A DNA stretch of 57,692 nt from positions 1-57,692 of the forward strand of contig JAGHAF010000034.1 of NCBI GenBank assembly GCA_021161675.1, given 5' to 3'. This DNA is from Planctomycetota bacterium. Lineage in GTDB: Bacteria > Planctomycetota > Brocadiia > SM23-32. The notes beneath the pieces are model-generated. The model did not search any database. It was not told the DNA's origin and worked only from the letters and a program-made list of their open reading frames with translations. A program made the translations under genes and the position numbers. Shown here one piece after another: positions 17,454 through 24,775 of this stretch (its first letter is position 1; each line of letters starts with the position of its first letter).

Positions 17454-18989
17454 TCAGGGATTGGACTCGGCGAGGGCGTTCTTAATCAGCTTTTCGACGT
17501 TCTGGCGCGCTTGCCGCACCTGGCGCCTGGATTTGGCCTCGACGTTGAGGCGAAGCTCGGCCGCCCCGGCCGGCTGGCGCAGGTTGAACCACCATTCTTG
17601 CGTGCGCACCGAGAGACCGTCAATCATCTCCCGCTCGGCGTGTTGGAACTGACTGCGTATGTGTTCCAGGACGACTTGCCCCACCTCCGCCGAAGGCAGT
17701 GGGATTACCACCTCCCCGCTCTGGCTCCACTGCTCCAGCTCCGCGACCTGCTGCGAAACGGGCCGCGGGTCTCGCGACAGGTTCGAGGCGAACATCAGCA
17801 GCGCAAGGAACGGGCTGGGGAACCGGTAGAAATCCCGGAAGTAGTGCAATCCCGTCCCATCCACGCCGTAGAGGGCCTCGTTGCGTCGAAAGTGCTGGGC
17901 GAACTCCAGTCTCGAGGCCGGCGCCCTTAGGGCCTGGCCGCCTTTTTGAGTGATCCGGGCCTGGAGCGCTGCGCTGAAGCGCAGGTCCAGCGCCACGGCG
18001 CCGCCGGGATTTCGAGCCAGCATTTCCGTGGCGATCAGCGCCGCCGCCAGGTCGTGGCGCAGCGGCGCTCCGGTTTCATCGAAGAAAACGACCCGCTCCG
18101 CGTTGAAATCGAAGGCGGCCCCGCAGCCGGCCTCGTGCCGCCTCAGCCCCTCTCTGACGGCGGCGACCACGGCCGGAGCGGGGAACTCCTTGCCGAGAAA
18201 GGGGCTGCGCCCGTCTTCTTCGAAGTGCATGGGGATCAGCTCGATAGGCAGGTCCGCGACAAGCCGTCTGGCGACCCGTCCTGCCGCGCCGTTACCGCCG
18301 TCCATGACGATGGCGAGGGGCCTCAGAACCGGAGCGAATGTTTTCAGATAGGAAAGGTAGTCCGCCAGCAGGTCCACCGAATGCATTTCTCCCGGCAGCC
18401 GGCTGCGCCCCAGCCTCATGCGCCGGGCAATCAGACCGATCTTGTCGAGCCCGGAGCCGAATCCAACCAGTTGCGCTTCCGAACGCCACAGCCGGACGCC
18501 GTTGATGCCGCCTGCGCGGTTGCCGCCGCCTATGAAAGCGCCCCCCCCGTAGCCGTCCGCGCCGAGGGCGTAAGCCAGCGCGCCGGGGGGCACAGTCCCA
18601 AGGTTGACGACGTCCGCGCCGCCACGGGTCACCCCCTCCGAGAACGCGCGCGCAAACGAGCGGGAGTTGTCCCGCGCGTCGCAGGCCACCGCCAGGCGAG
18701 AGCTGCCGGGCTCCTGCGAGCGCAAAAACTGGGCGGCGGCCTGCCCGATCTTGCGAATCACGTAGTCGTTTATCTCGTTGGGCACGGCGCCGCTGACACT
18801 CGTGCTGTGAAAGATCGAAGACGAGACCTTAGGGTCCGACGGAATGGAGCCGGCGACTTCCGGATCACGGTGCGGGCATAAGAGGCACTTCGGGTATTGA
18901 TTGCGCTGCCGTGTGCGGCAGATCGCAACCGAAATAGTATACCTCTCTCCGGGGCAGGCGCGCTCCGCTTGCGCGTCCTTTGCACGCAT
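17454..18989 (-). CDS. Non-catalytic phosphohexomutase-family protein (pseudoenzyme)
   Basis: A 511-residue alpha-D-phosphohexomutase fold (PMM/PGM family) with all four active-site loops altered. The phosphoserine loop, normally TASHNP, is 'AFIGGGNRAGGINGVRLW' (151-168). The metal loop, normally DGDADR, is 'DFNAERVVFFDETG' (294-307). The sugar loop, normally GGExSGH, is 'ALYGVDGTGLHYFRDF' (372-387). The phosphate loop, normally RPSNTEP, is 'RQPAGAAELRL' (471-481). The scaffold is intact ('VMDGGNGAAGRVARRL'). Residues 24-40 hold C24, C35, C38 and H40, a possible metal site. ATG 18989 (AGGGAG upstream) is preferred because the frame beyond it crosses the divergent promoter region. Function unknown; a binding or regulatory role is my inference. 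Confidence 0.82.
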   Translation of the reverse strand: MRAKDAQAERACPGERYTISVAICRTRQRNQYPKCLLCPHRDPEVAGSIPSDPKVSSSIFHSTSVSGAVPNEINDYVIRKIGQAAAQFLRSQEPGSSRLAVACDARDNSRSFARAFSEGVTRGGADVVNLGTVPPGALAYALGADGYGGGAFIGGGNRAGGINGVRLWRSEAQLVGFGSGLDKIGLIARRMRLGRSRLPGEMHSVDLLADYLSYLKTFAPVLRPLAIVMDGGNGAAGRVARRLVADLPIELIPMHFEEDGRSPFLGKEFPAPAVVAAVREGLRRHEAGCGAAFDFNAERVVFFDETGAPLRHDLAAALIATEMLARNPGGAVALDLRFSAALQARITQKGGQALRAPASRLEFAQHFRRNEALYGVDGTGLHYFRDFYRFPSPFLALLMFASNLSRDPRPVSQQVAELEQWSQSGEVVIPLPSAEVGQVVLEHIRSQFQHAEREMIDGLSVRTQEWWFNLRQPAGAAELRLNVEAKSRRQVRQARQNVEKLIKNALAESNP

Positions 18990-19055
18990 CGCTCGACTCC
19001 CTCGAGGGCGCTTTCGCCCTGTTGACACCTGACGCAGGCGAGTTGACCAGTCCAA

Positions 19056-19070
19056 TATGCTGTTAGCATA
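19056..19070. promoter_or_regulatory. Inverted repeat in the divergent intergenic region
   Basis: TATGCT-GTT-AGCATA, a perfect 6-bp inverted repeat with a 3-nt centre, lies between the start codons of the phosphohexomutase-like (18989, minus) and RNase HII-like (19180, plus) genes. TTGACC at 19043 and TTGACA at 19022 are possible -35 elements nearby. It could be an operator for both genes; no regulator is apparent. Confidence 0.3.
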
Positions 19071-19179
19071 CGCTACATGATTGCGGATCGTCAACACACT
19101 TTTCTGTTCCGGGTGGACAGGGCGCAATCCCTGCTCTACCATAGGGGAGCTGAGCAGAGAACAGGATCGGAGGAAGCGC

Positions 19180-20148
19180 ATGGCGTTCTGGGCGGGGATA
19201 GACGAGGCCGGATATGGGCCGCTTCTGGGCCCGCTGGTGGTGGCCGGCTCAGCCTTTAGGCTGCGGGACAAGCCCGGGCTGGGCGTGATGTGGAACGTCT
19301 TGCAGGACGCCGTCTCCCCTCACGCCAGGGGCAGGGGCGGCAGGCTGGTTATAAACGACAGTAAACGGCTCTACACCCCTTCACGCGGCTTGAAGCTGCT
19401 GGAGGAGGGCGTGCTCGGCGCCCTGCAGGTCATGTCGGGGGGGCCGGTGGAAAGGGCTGCGGACCTGTTCTCTCTGCTGCGCGGGGAGGCTAAAGCGGGC
19501 GCTGAGCCGGCGCCCTGGTTCGCGGGAGCGGGGGAACTTGCGCTTCCGGTGGCGAGCAACCAGTCGGCGATCAGCAGCAAGGCGGACATCCTCGAGCGGG
19601 CCATGAGGACCTCCGGGACGGGGCTGTTGGCGATGCGCGCGTGCCTGGCGCTGCCGGCAGAGTTCAACCGCATCGTGGCCCGAACCGGGAATAAGTCGCT
19701 GCTACTGTTCCAGAAAACCGGGCTCATCATGCAGCATTTGTGGCGGCGGGCCGAGGATGGAGAATCCTACATGGCGATTGATCGGCACGGGGGGCGAAAG
19801 CGATACCGGCGCCTGCTCAAGGACGTATTCCCGGAGTGCGGGTGCGACGTGCTGCGGGAGGCGGACTCCCGCAGCGACTATCGCATCCACAACGAGGCGC
19901 GCGCGCTGGTGGTATCGTTCCTCAAGAGCGGAGACCAGCGTGCCCTGCCGGTTGCGCTGGGTTCTATGGTGGCGAAGTACGTGCGGGAACTCTACATGCT
20001 GGCCTTCAACCGCTACTGGTCTGATCGGGTCGAGGGACTCAAGCCGACCGCCGGATACGGTCGTGACGCACGGCGGTTCCTCAAGGACATCGGGCCCGCA
20101 TTGCGCCGGGCAAAGGTGGACGTCTCGCGGCTGGCGCGGGCGCTGTGA
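19180..20148 (+). CDS. RNase HII-like protein (RNase H fold)
   Basis: A 322-residue protein opening with the RNase HII/HIII signature 'GIDEAGYGPLLGPLVVAG' (D8, E9). Later elements match in order: 'NDSKRLY' (D60), 'YMAIDRHGGRKRYR' (D201, where RNase HII has its third acid), 'LGSMVAKYVRELYM' (A-K-x-x-R with Glu270 where RNase HII has Asp), and 'KPTAGYGRDARRFL'. It is about 100 residues longer than RNase HII, with an insertion around 65-190. The expected activity is cleavage of RNA in RNA-DNA hybrids, but substrate is uncertain. ATG 19180 has GGAGGAAG upstream; longer in-frame starts do not. Confidence 0.75.
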   Translation: MAFWAGIDEAGYGPLLGPLVVAGSAFRLRDKPGLGVMWNVLQDAVSPHARGRGGRLVINDSKRLYTPSRGLKLLEEGVLGALQVMSGGPVERAADLFSLLRGEAKAGAEPAPWFAGAGELALPVASNQSAISSKADILERAMRTSGTGLLAMRACLALPAEFNRIVARTGNKSLLLFQKTGLIMQHLWRRAEDGESYMAIDRHGGRKRYRRLLKDVFPECGCDVLREADSRSDYRIHNEARALVVSFLKSGDQRALPVALGSMVAKYVRELYMLAFNRYWSDRVEGLKPTAGYGRDARRFLKDIGPALRRAKVDVSRLARAL

Positions 20149-20155
20149 AGGCGGA

Positions 20156-20812
20156 TCAGAAGAGCGCCTGGGGGGGGCCTTCCTGGAGGGCGAGGATGAG
20201 CATCTTCAGGTCGTGCCACGCCTTCGCCTTCTGCCCCGGGGAGCGCAGCAGGTAGGCGGGGTGGTACGTCGGCAGCAGCGGGATGCCGCGGTAGGAGCGC
20301 CACCGTCCCCGCATGTCCCCCATGGACTGGCTTGTGCGCAGCATTGTCCTGGTGGCAGGCAGGCCGAGCGTGCAGATCATCTCCGGCTGGATGATCTCTA
20401 TCTGCCTCTCCAGGTACGGGGCGCAGGCTTCGGCCTCGTCGGCGAGGGGGTCGCGATTGCCAGGGGGGCGGCATTTCAGGATGTTCGTGATGTAAACTTC
20501 GTCCCGCTCCAGGCCCATGGCGTAGACCATGCGGTCCAGCAGTTTTCCGGCGCGACCCACGAAGGGGACGCCCTCCCGGTCTTCATCCGCCCCAGGGGCT
20601 TCCCCGACGAACATGAGGCGCGCGCGCAGGTCCCCACGCCCGAACACAGTCCGGGTGCGGGTCTCGTGGAGGCGGCACGTGGTGCATTTTTTGACCTCTT
20701 GCTCGACCCGCGCCAGCTTCGCCGCCCTTTCATCTCGCCTGCGGCGGGGAAGGGCGTCAACGCCCATCATCTTGTCCAACTCCAGCCGTCTGCGAAGCTG
20801 CCGCGAGTCCAT
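20156..20812 (-). CDS. Uracil-DNA glycosylase, family 4 (Fe-S type)
   Basis: A 218-residue family 4/5 uracil-DNA glycosylase that removes uracil from deaminated DNA. Cluster ligands: '[20 protein letters not shown]' and a later Cys in '[20 protein letters not shown]'. The catalytic loop is '[20 protein letters not shown]'; the second loop is '[13 protein letters not shown]' with the active-site His. ATG 20812 is chosen because the family starts there and AGAGAGGAATT precedes it. It converges on the RNase HII-like gene (8-nt gap). Confidence 0.93.
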   Translation of the reverse strand: MDSRQLRRRLELDKMMGVDALPRRRRDERAAKLARVEQEVKKCTTCRLHETRTRTVFGRGDLRARLMFVGEAPGADEDREGVPFVGRAGKLLDRMVYAMGLERDEVYITNILKCRPPGNRDPLADEAEACAPYLERQIEIIQPEMICTLGLPATRTMLRTSQSMGDMRGRWRSYRGIPLLPTYHPAYLLRSPGQKAKAWHDLKMLILALQEGPPQALF

Positions 20813-20847
20813 AATTCCTCTCTCCGTTCTGAGCCGACTATCGTAGC

Positions 20848-21807
20848 TCAAGCCAGCTCGCTGAGCAACCGGAGGGCCGTCTCGAGCACGGCGTCCACTG
20901 TCGGCCAGCCGCCCTCGGCGCCGGGCACAGCGCACACTGCCGGGCCGTGGGGCATCCACACGCGTGGGTCCGTCGGGCCGAAAATCGCGACGGTCGGTGT
21001 TCCGAGCGCCGCCGCCATGTGGCTCATCCCGCTGTCGTTGCCGATGTAAAGAAGCGCTTGCTGCAGCAAGGCGGCCACCTGCAAGAGCGGCATTCCGGCC
21101 GCCCTTGTCACCCGACAGCCGGACGGCAGCCGGCGGCTCACCTCGCGGCATTGCTGAGTGTCCGCCGGCCCCTCGATGAGCGTCACGGGCCGCCGCAGAC
21201 GCGCGATAAGCCGCGCAAAGCGCTCCGGGGGCCAGCGCTTGCGCGCGCCGCCGCTGCCGGGATGGACGGCCACGGGGCAGGCGCCTTCCTCCGGTTCGTC
21301 GGACGCCGGGAGGCTGAGTCGCGCACAGGGCAGATCGCCGGCTCTTATTTCTCCGGCTGTGACGGCCCGGGCGAAGTGAACCGCCGCCGGCTCGGCGCCG
21401 GAGGGCCGGACGGGCCAGCCGATCACCGGGCCGGGGCACAGGCGCCGCGCCGCATCGAGAAGCGGGTCGCTCGCCCCCGAGGTGTAGATGACGGCGGCGT
21501 CCGCCTGGCTGAACACGCCGGCCGGATCGAGCTGGGCGCCTTTGCGAAACAGTGGCGTCATCGAGGGCGAATCGGAGTTGATCACCCGGACGGGGATGTC
21601 GAGCATGGGCTGGAGCCGCTCGGCCCAGGCGGAGCCCAATAGAGTCAAAGCGAGCTCGGGCAGGCTGTCGTGGATCAATTGCAGCGTCGGCGCGACGAGC
21701 AAGGTGTCCCCGAGCCCGCCGGCGCGGACGACGGTCAGGGCGGGGCGCGCTTTGCCCTGGAGTGCGCCGGCTAATTGATCTCGCAGTGCCAACACGTTTG
21801 CGCCCAT
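20848..21807 (-). CDS. Glycosyltransferase family 9 (heptosyltransferase-like)
   Basis: A 319-residue GT-B enzyme. The N-terminal half has 'LTVVRAGGLGDTLLVAPTLQ' (RxxxLGDxL..P) and the C-terminal half the family motif 'VAVHPGSGGARKRWPPERFA' and 'IGNDSGMSHMAAALGTPTVA'. GT9 enzymes add heptose or similar sugars to lipopolysaccharide core at the inner face of the inner membrane. It follows the dolichol-phosphate-mannose-synthase-like gene with overlapping start and stop (TAATG), so the two are co-transcribed. The sugar specificity is unknown. Confidence 0.85.
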   Translation of the reverse strand: MGANVLALRDQLAGALQGKARPALTVVRAGGLGDTLLVAPTLQLIHDSLPELALTLLGSAWAERLQPMLDIPVRVINSDSPSMTPLFRKGAQLDPAGVFSQADAAVIYTSGASDPLLDAARRLCPGPVIGWPVRPSGAEPAAVHFARAVTAGEIRAGDLPCARLSLPASDEPEEGACPVAVHPGSGGARKRWPPERFARLIARLRRPVTLIEGPADTQQCREVSRRLPSGCRVTRAAGMPLLQVAALLQQALLYIGNDSGMSHMAAALGTPTVAIFGPTDPRVWMPHGPAVCAVPGAEGGWPTVDAVLETALRLLSELA

Positions 21808-22583
21808 TACTTCGTCGGTTTCTTCGCCACTTTTCTTCCCGCGGGGGTGAACACAAGGCGGATCAGCGTAAGGACGGCGCCGATGATTTCCCGCAGTGAC
21901 ATCTTTGAGGCGCCGCCCCGGCGATCGGCGAACGTGATGGGGACTTCGGCTATGCGCAGCCCGCGCCCGCAGCAGAACCAGAGCATCTCTTCCTGGAAGG
22001 AGTAGCCGGTGGAGACGATGTTGTCCAGGGCTGTCTGCTCGAGCGCGGAGCGGCGGAAGCAGCGGAAGGCGCCGGTGCAGTCGGCCGGCTTCAGTCGGAG
22101 AGCGCTGCGGGCCACCAGGTTCGAGATGGAGCTGAGCGCCAGCCGATGGAAGGGCCAGTCCGCGTGCCCGCCGCCGGGGCAGTATCGGGAGCCGATCACC
22201 ACGTCGCTGGCGAGGCTGGCCTCCAGCATGGCGGGTATGCGGCCGGGGGGGTGGGAGAAATCGGCGTCCATGGTGATGATGCGCTCGTAGTCGCGCTCCA
22301 GCGCCCAGCGATAGCCGGCGAGGTGCGCCGTGCCGAGCCCGAGTTTGCCTCGGCGCCGCAGCAGATGTATGCGGGGCTCGTCCGCCTTCAAGCGGGCGAC
22401 AGTTCGAGCGGTGCCGTCGGGGGAGTTGTCGTCCACCACCAGGGCTTCTATCGCTGCGCCTTGTGCGAGTATATCCCGCAGCAGAGGCTCGATGTTCTCA
22501 CGCTCGTTATAGGTGGGCACGATGACCAGAGTCTTGAGTTCCTTGTATCCGCCCAGCCTTTTGGCGTTGGTTTTGCCGTTCAA
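21807..22583 (-). CDS. Polyprenol-monophosphomannose synthase-like glycosyltransferase (GT2)
   Basis: A 258-residue soluble GT2 enzyme like DPM1: 'VIVPTYNERENIEPLLRDIL', 'ALVVDDNSPDGTARTV', 'GLGTAHLAGYRWALE', the DxD-type 'IITMDADFSHPPGRIP', 'VVIGSRYCPGG' and 'TFADRRGGASKMSLREI'. It would transfer mannose from a sugar nucleotide to a polyprenyl phosphate; there is no C-terminal membrane domain. The track start is TTG 22583; the leader and Shine-Dalgarno-like AAGGATGAA belong to a dispersed repeat, so the true start is uncertain and could lie a few codons downstream. Confidence 0.85.
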   Translation of the reverse strand: MNGKTNAKRLGGYKELKTLVIVPTYNERENIEPLLRDILAQGAAIEALVVDDNSPDGTARTVARLKADEPRIHLLRRRGKLGLGTAHLAGYRWALERDYERIITMDADFSHPPGRIPAMLEASLASDVVIGSRYCPGGGHADWPFHRLALSSISNLVARSALRLKPADCTGAFRCFRRSALEQTALDNIVSTGYSFQEEMLWFCCGRGLRIAEVPITFADRRGGASKMSLREIIGAVLTLIRLVFTPAGRKVAKKPTK

Positions 22584-22622
22584 TTCATCCTTCTGCCTTC
22601 ATCCTTCATACTCGGCGCCTTC
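22581..22622. repeat. Dispersed TGAAGGATGAA-type repeat
   Basis: Read on the minus strand: 'GTATGAAGGATGAAGGC' then 'AGAAGGATGAATTG'. The unit fills the short gap between the ABC exporter and the GT2 gene and directly precedes the GT2 start, where its AAGGATGAA can act as a ribosome site. The same unit occurs near 4343, 7440, 24690-24770 and 31791-31914. Confidence 0.6.
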
Positions 22623-22637
22623 GGCGCCCCCGGCCGC

Positions 22638-24353
22638 TCAGCCCAGCCGGACGGCCCGCCCGGGGATATCCTGCATGGTCACCTTGCCGTGAGAGATTTG
22701 CATTTGCTTATCTGCGTAAGGAAGTTCCTCGGGATAGTGAGTGATGGTCAGAACGGTGCGGTCGTGTATCAGCTCGTGCAGTCCCTCGGTGACCTGCTTG
22801 CGGGCCTCGGGGTCCAAAGACACCAGTGGTTCATCCATGATCAGTATCTTCGGGTTCTTCAGTATGGCCCGGGCGACCATGAGGCGGCGTTTCTGGCCGG
22901 CGGAGAGCTGAATGCCCCCGCTTCCGACCTGAGTCATGTATCCATCCGGCAGATGCAGTATGAACTCCTCGGCGTAGGCCCTGCGGGCCGCTTCCATGAC
23001 CTGCTCTGTGCTCGCCTGTGGCCAGGCGTACCGGATGTTGGCTATTACGGTGTCGTTGAACAGGAAGCAGTCCTGGAAGACGAATCCGATCTGGCGGCGC
23101 AGCGACGCCAGGGTGAAGTCCTCGATGTCAATACCGTCAATGAGGATGCGGCCCTCCTGTGGCTCGTGGAAGCGGGGTATCAGGTTGACGCACGAGCTCT
23201 TGCCGGCGCCGCTGGGTCCCGTCACAAGGACGTGTTCGTTGGGCTCTATGGTAAACGATACGGAAGAGAGCAGCCTCTCGTCGTGGTAGCCGAAGGTGAC
23301 GTTGCGGAACTCGATCTTCCCCCGACTTATCTCCGCAGGGATCGCATCCGGTTTCTCCTGCACGCCCGGTTTGATGGCCATTATCTCATCAACCCTGTCC
23401 AGGCAGGTGGCCACTTTGGTGAACTTGCCGGCCTGGGTGACCACGTTCAGCAGGCGCGGATAGACCAGCCCCACCAGGCCGTAGAATGCTATGAACTGCC
23501 CGGCCGTCAGGTCCCTATAAAGCACGAGGAAGCCGCCAACACTGAGCACGATGATGCCGCCGACTCCGATAAGCATGTCTGCGGCGATCTTCTGGAGGGC
23601 GTAGTACTTGCTGTGCTTGATCTGGGCCTTCATGCTCTTTTGCATGGAATCATTGATTTTCTCCTGTTCCAGTAGCTGGGTGGCAGCCGCTTTGACAGTG
23701 GCCACGCTGCTGGCGTCGAACTGGGTCACCAGGTTTCCGCTTACGTCCGCCATGCGCTCGCTGACCTCTCGCGCATAGACTGCAATCGGTTTGCGGAAGA
23801 AGTAGTAGACCAGAACGTGCAGCGGCATGACGGCCAGCGTAACCAGGGCCAGCAACCAGTTGAGGCGGAACATCATCCCGGCGCCCACCACGAGCATCAG
23901 CAGGTTGATCGTGAGCTTGGAGAGTTCTTCCTGGATGAACAGTTTCAGTCCTTGCACGTCCCGCATCACGCGGGAAGATATCTTGCCGGGGTTGCTGCGC
24001 TGGTAGAAGTCCACTGACAGGGTGTGCAGGTGGCGCACGAGTTTCTGGCGCACCTGAAAGGCGACATTCTCCCCGATGGCGGTCATCCTGGGCCTGGAGA
24101 GGTAGTAGAGGCCGTTGCGCGACACATAGATGGCTAAGACGACTACCAGCACCTTCGCCAGCAGGACCATCCGCTGCCCGGGGGGGGAGTCGCCTTTGAA
24201 TACGTGATCCACCACGTAGCCGATCACCTGGGGCATGGCCAGCTCCAGGAAGGCGAGCAGGACAAAGCAGAACAGCACGGCCCCCAGAACGCGCGCATGC
24301 GGCTTGAGCAGGGACAACATGCGGAGCAGCGAATTGGATTGAGAGCGTTTCAT
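22638..24353 (-). CDS. ABC exporter, fused permease and ATPase
   Basis: A 571-residue half-transporter: six hydrophobic helices in residues 1-310, then an ATPase domain with Walker A 'GPSGAGKSSC', Q-loop 'IGFVFQDCF', signature 'LSAGQKRR' (second G replaced by A), Walker B 'ILIMDEPLVSLD' and switch His 'TITHYPEE'. Such homodimeric exporters move lipids, peptides or drugs out of the cytoplasm. It lies between the BamE-like lipoprotein gene (upstream) and the glycosyltransferases (downstream) on the same strand, so an envelope or lipid-linked substrate is plausible. Confidence 0.92.
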   Translation of the reverse strand: MKRSQSNSLLRMLSLLKPHARVLGAVLFCFVLLAFLELAMPQVIGYVVDHVFKGDSPPGQRMVLLAKVLVVVLAIYVSRNGLYYLSRPRMTAIGENVAFQVRQKLVRHLHTLSVDFYQRSNPGKISSRVMRDVQGLKLFIQEELSKLTINLLMLVVGAGMMFRLNWLLALVTLAVMPLHVLVYYFFRKPIAVYAREVSERMADVSGNLVTQFDASSVATVKAAATQLLEQEKINDSMQKSMKAQIKHSKYYALQKIAADMLIGVGGIIVLSVGGFLVLYRDLTAGQFIAFYGLVGLVYPRLLNVVTQAGKFTKVATCLDRVDEIMAIKPGVQEKPDAIPAEISRGKIEFRNVTFGYHDERLLSSVSFTIEPNEHVLVTGPSGAGKSSCVNLIPRFHEPQEGRILIDGIDIEDFTLASLRRQIGFVFQDCFLFNDTVIANIRYAWPQASTEQVMEAARRAYAEEFILHLPDGYMTQVGSGGIQLSAGQKRRLMVARAILKNPKILIMDEPLVSLDPEARKQVTEGLHELIHDRTVLTITHYPEELPYADKQMQISHGKVTMQDIPGRAVRLG

Positions 24354-24376
24354 CTTCTACTTCTACCGCACGAGTC

Positions 24377-24775
24377 TCATGGAGCCATTCTGCCTTTATC
24401 ACTTGGGCCCACCAGGCCGGCGGGGCCGGCGGCCATTCCCTTGAATCTTACTTTATCCTCGTTGAGCAGCACGGCCGCGCCGTCCGCGTAGTACCAACTC
24501 TCCATGTGTTGGTCGGTTCCGTCCCGGACGATCATCTCAGGTTCGCCCAGCAGGTCCCTGACCTGGTCGGCCGGCATGCCGATTGTGACCTTTGAGAAGG
24601 CGTTGGATTGCAGGTGGCGGCCCTGCGCCTGAGGGGAAGAGGCGACACATCCCACAAACAGCGCCAGGGCGGCGAAAGCGGCAAGTATGAAGTGTGGATT
24701 ATGAGGGATGAAGGTAAAATGAGGGCTTCCATCCAGACTTCTGTCGTTGGATTTGAAATTCATCCTTCTGGTCAC
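24377..24775 (-). CDS. BamE/SmpA-like lipoprotein
   Basis: The mature part carries a SmpA/OmlA (BamE-like) domain: 'FSKVTIGMPADQVRDLLGEP' then 'DQHMESWYYADGAAVLLNE'. A lipobox-like 'LALFVGC' precedes it. The nominal start is GTG 24775, overlapping the secretin stop (GTGA), with ATG 24763 in frame. The first 30 codons are a dispersed repeat ('AGAAGGATGAATTTC' to 'CATCCCTCATAATC') read through in frame, giving an unusual pre-sequence 'FTFIPHNPHFI' before the hydrophobic core. The real start is therefore uncertain. Probably an outer-membrane lipoprotein. Confidence 0.7.
   Translation of the reverse strand: MTRRMNFKSNDRSLDGSPHFTFIPHNPHFILAAFAALALFVGCVASSPQAQGRHLQSNAFSKVTIGMPADQVRDLLGEPEMIVRDGTDQHMESWYYADGAAVLLNEDKVRFKGMAAGPAGLVGPSDKGRMAP

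Noticed and set aside
16117..17652. Plus-strand frame of 511 codons
   Set aside because: It lies antisense to miaB, which has full motifs and family length.
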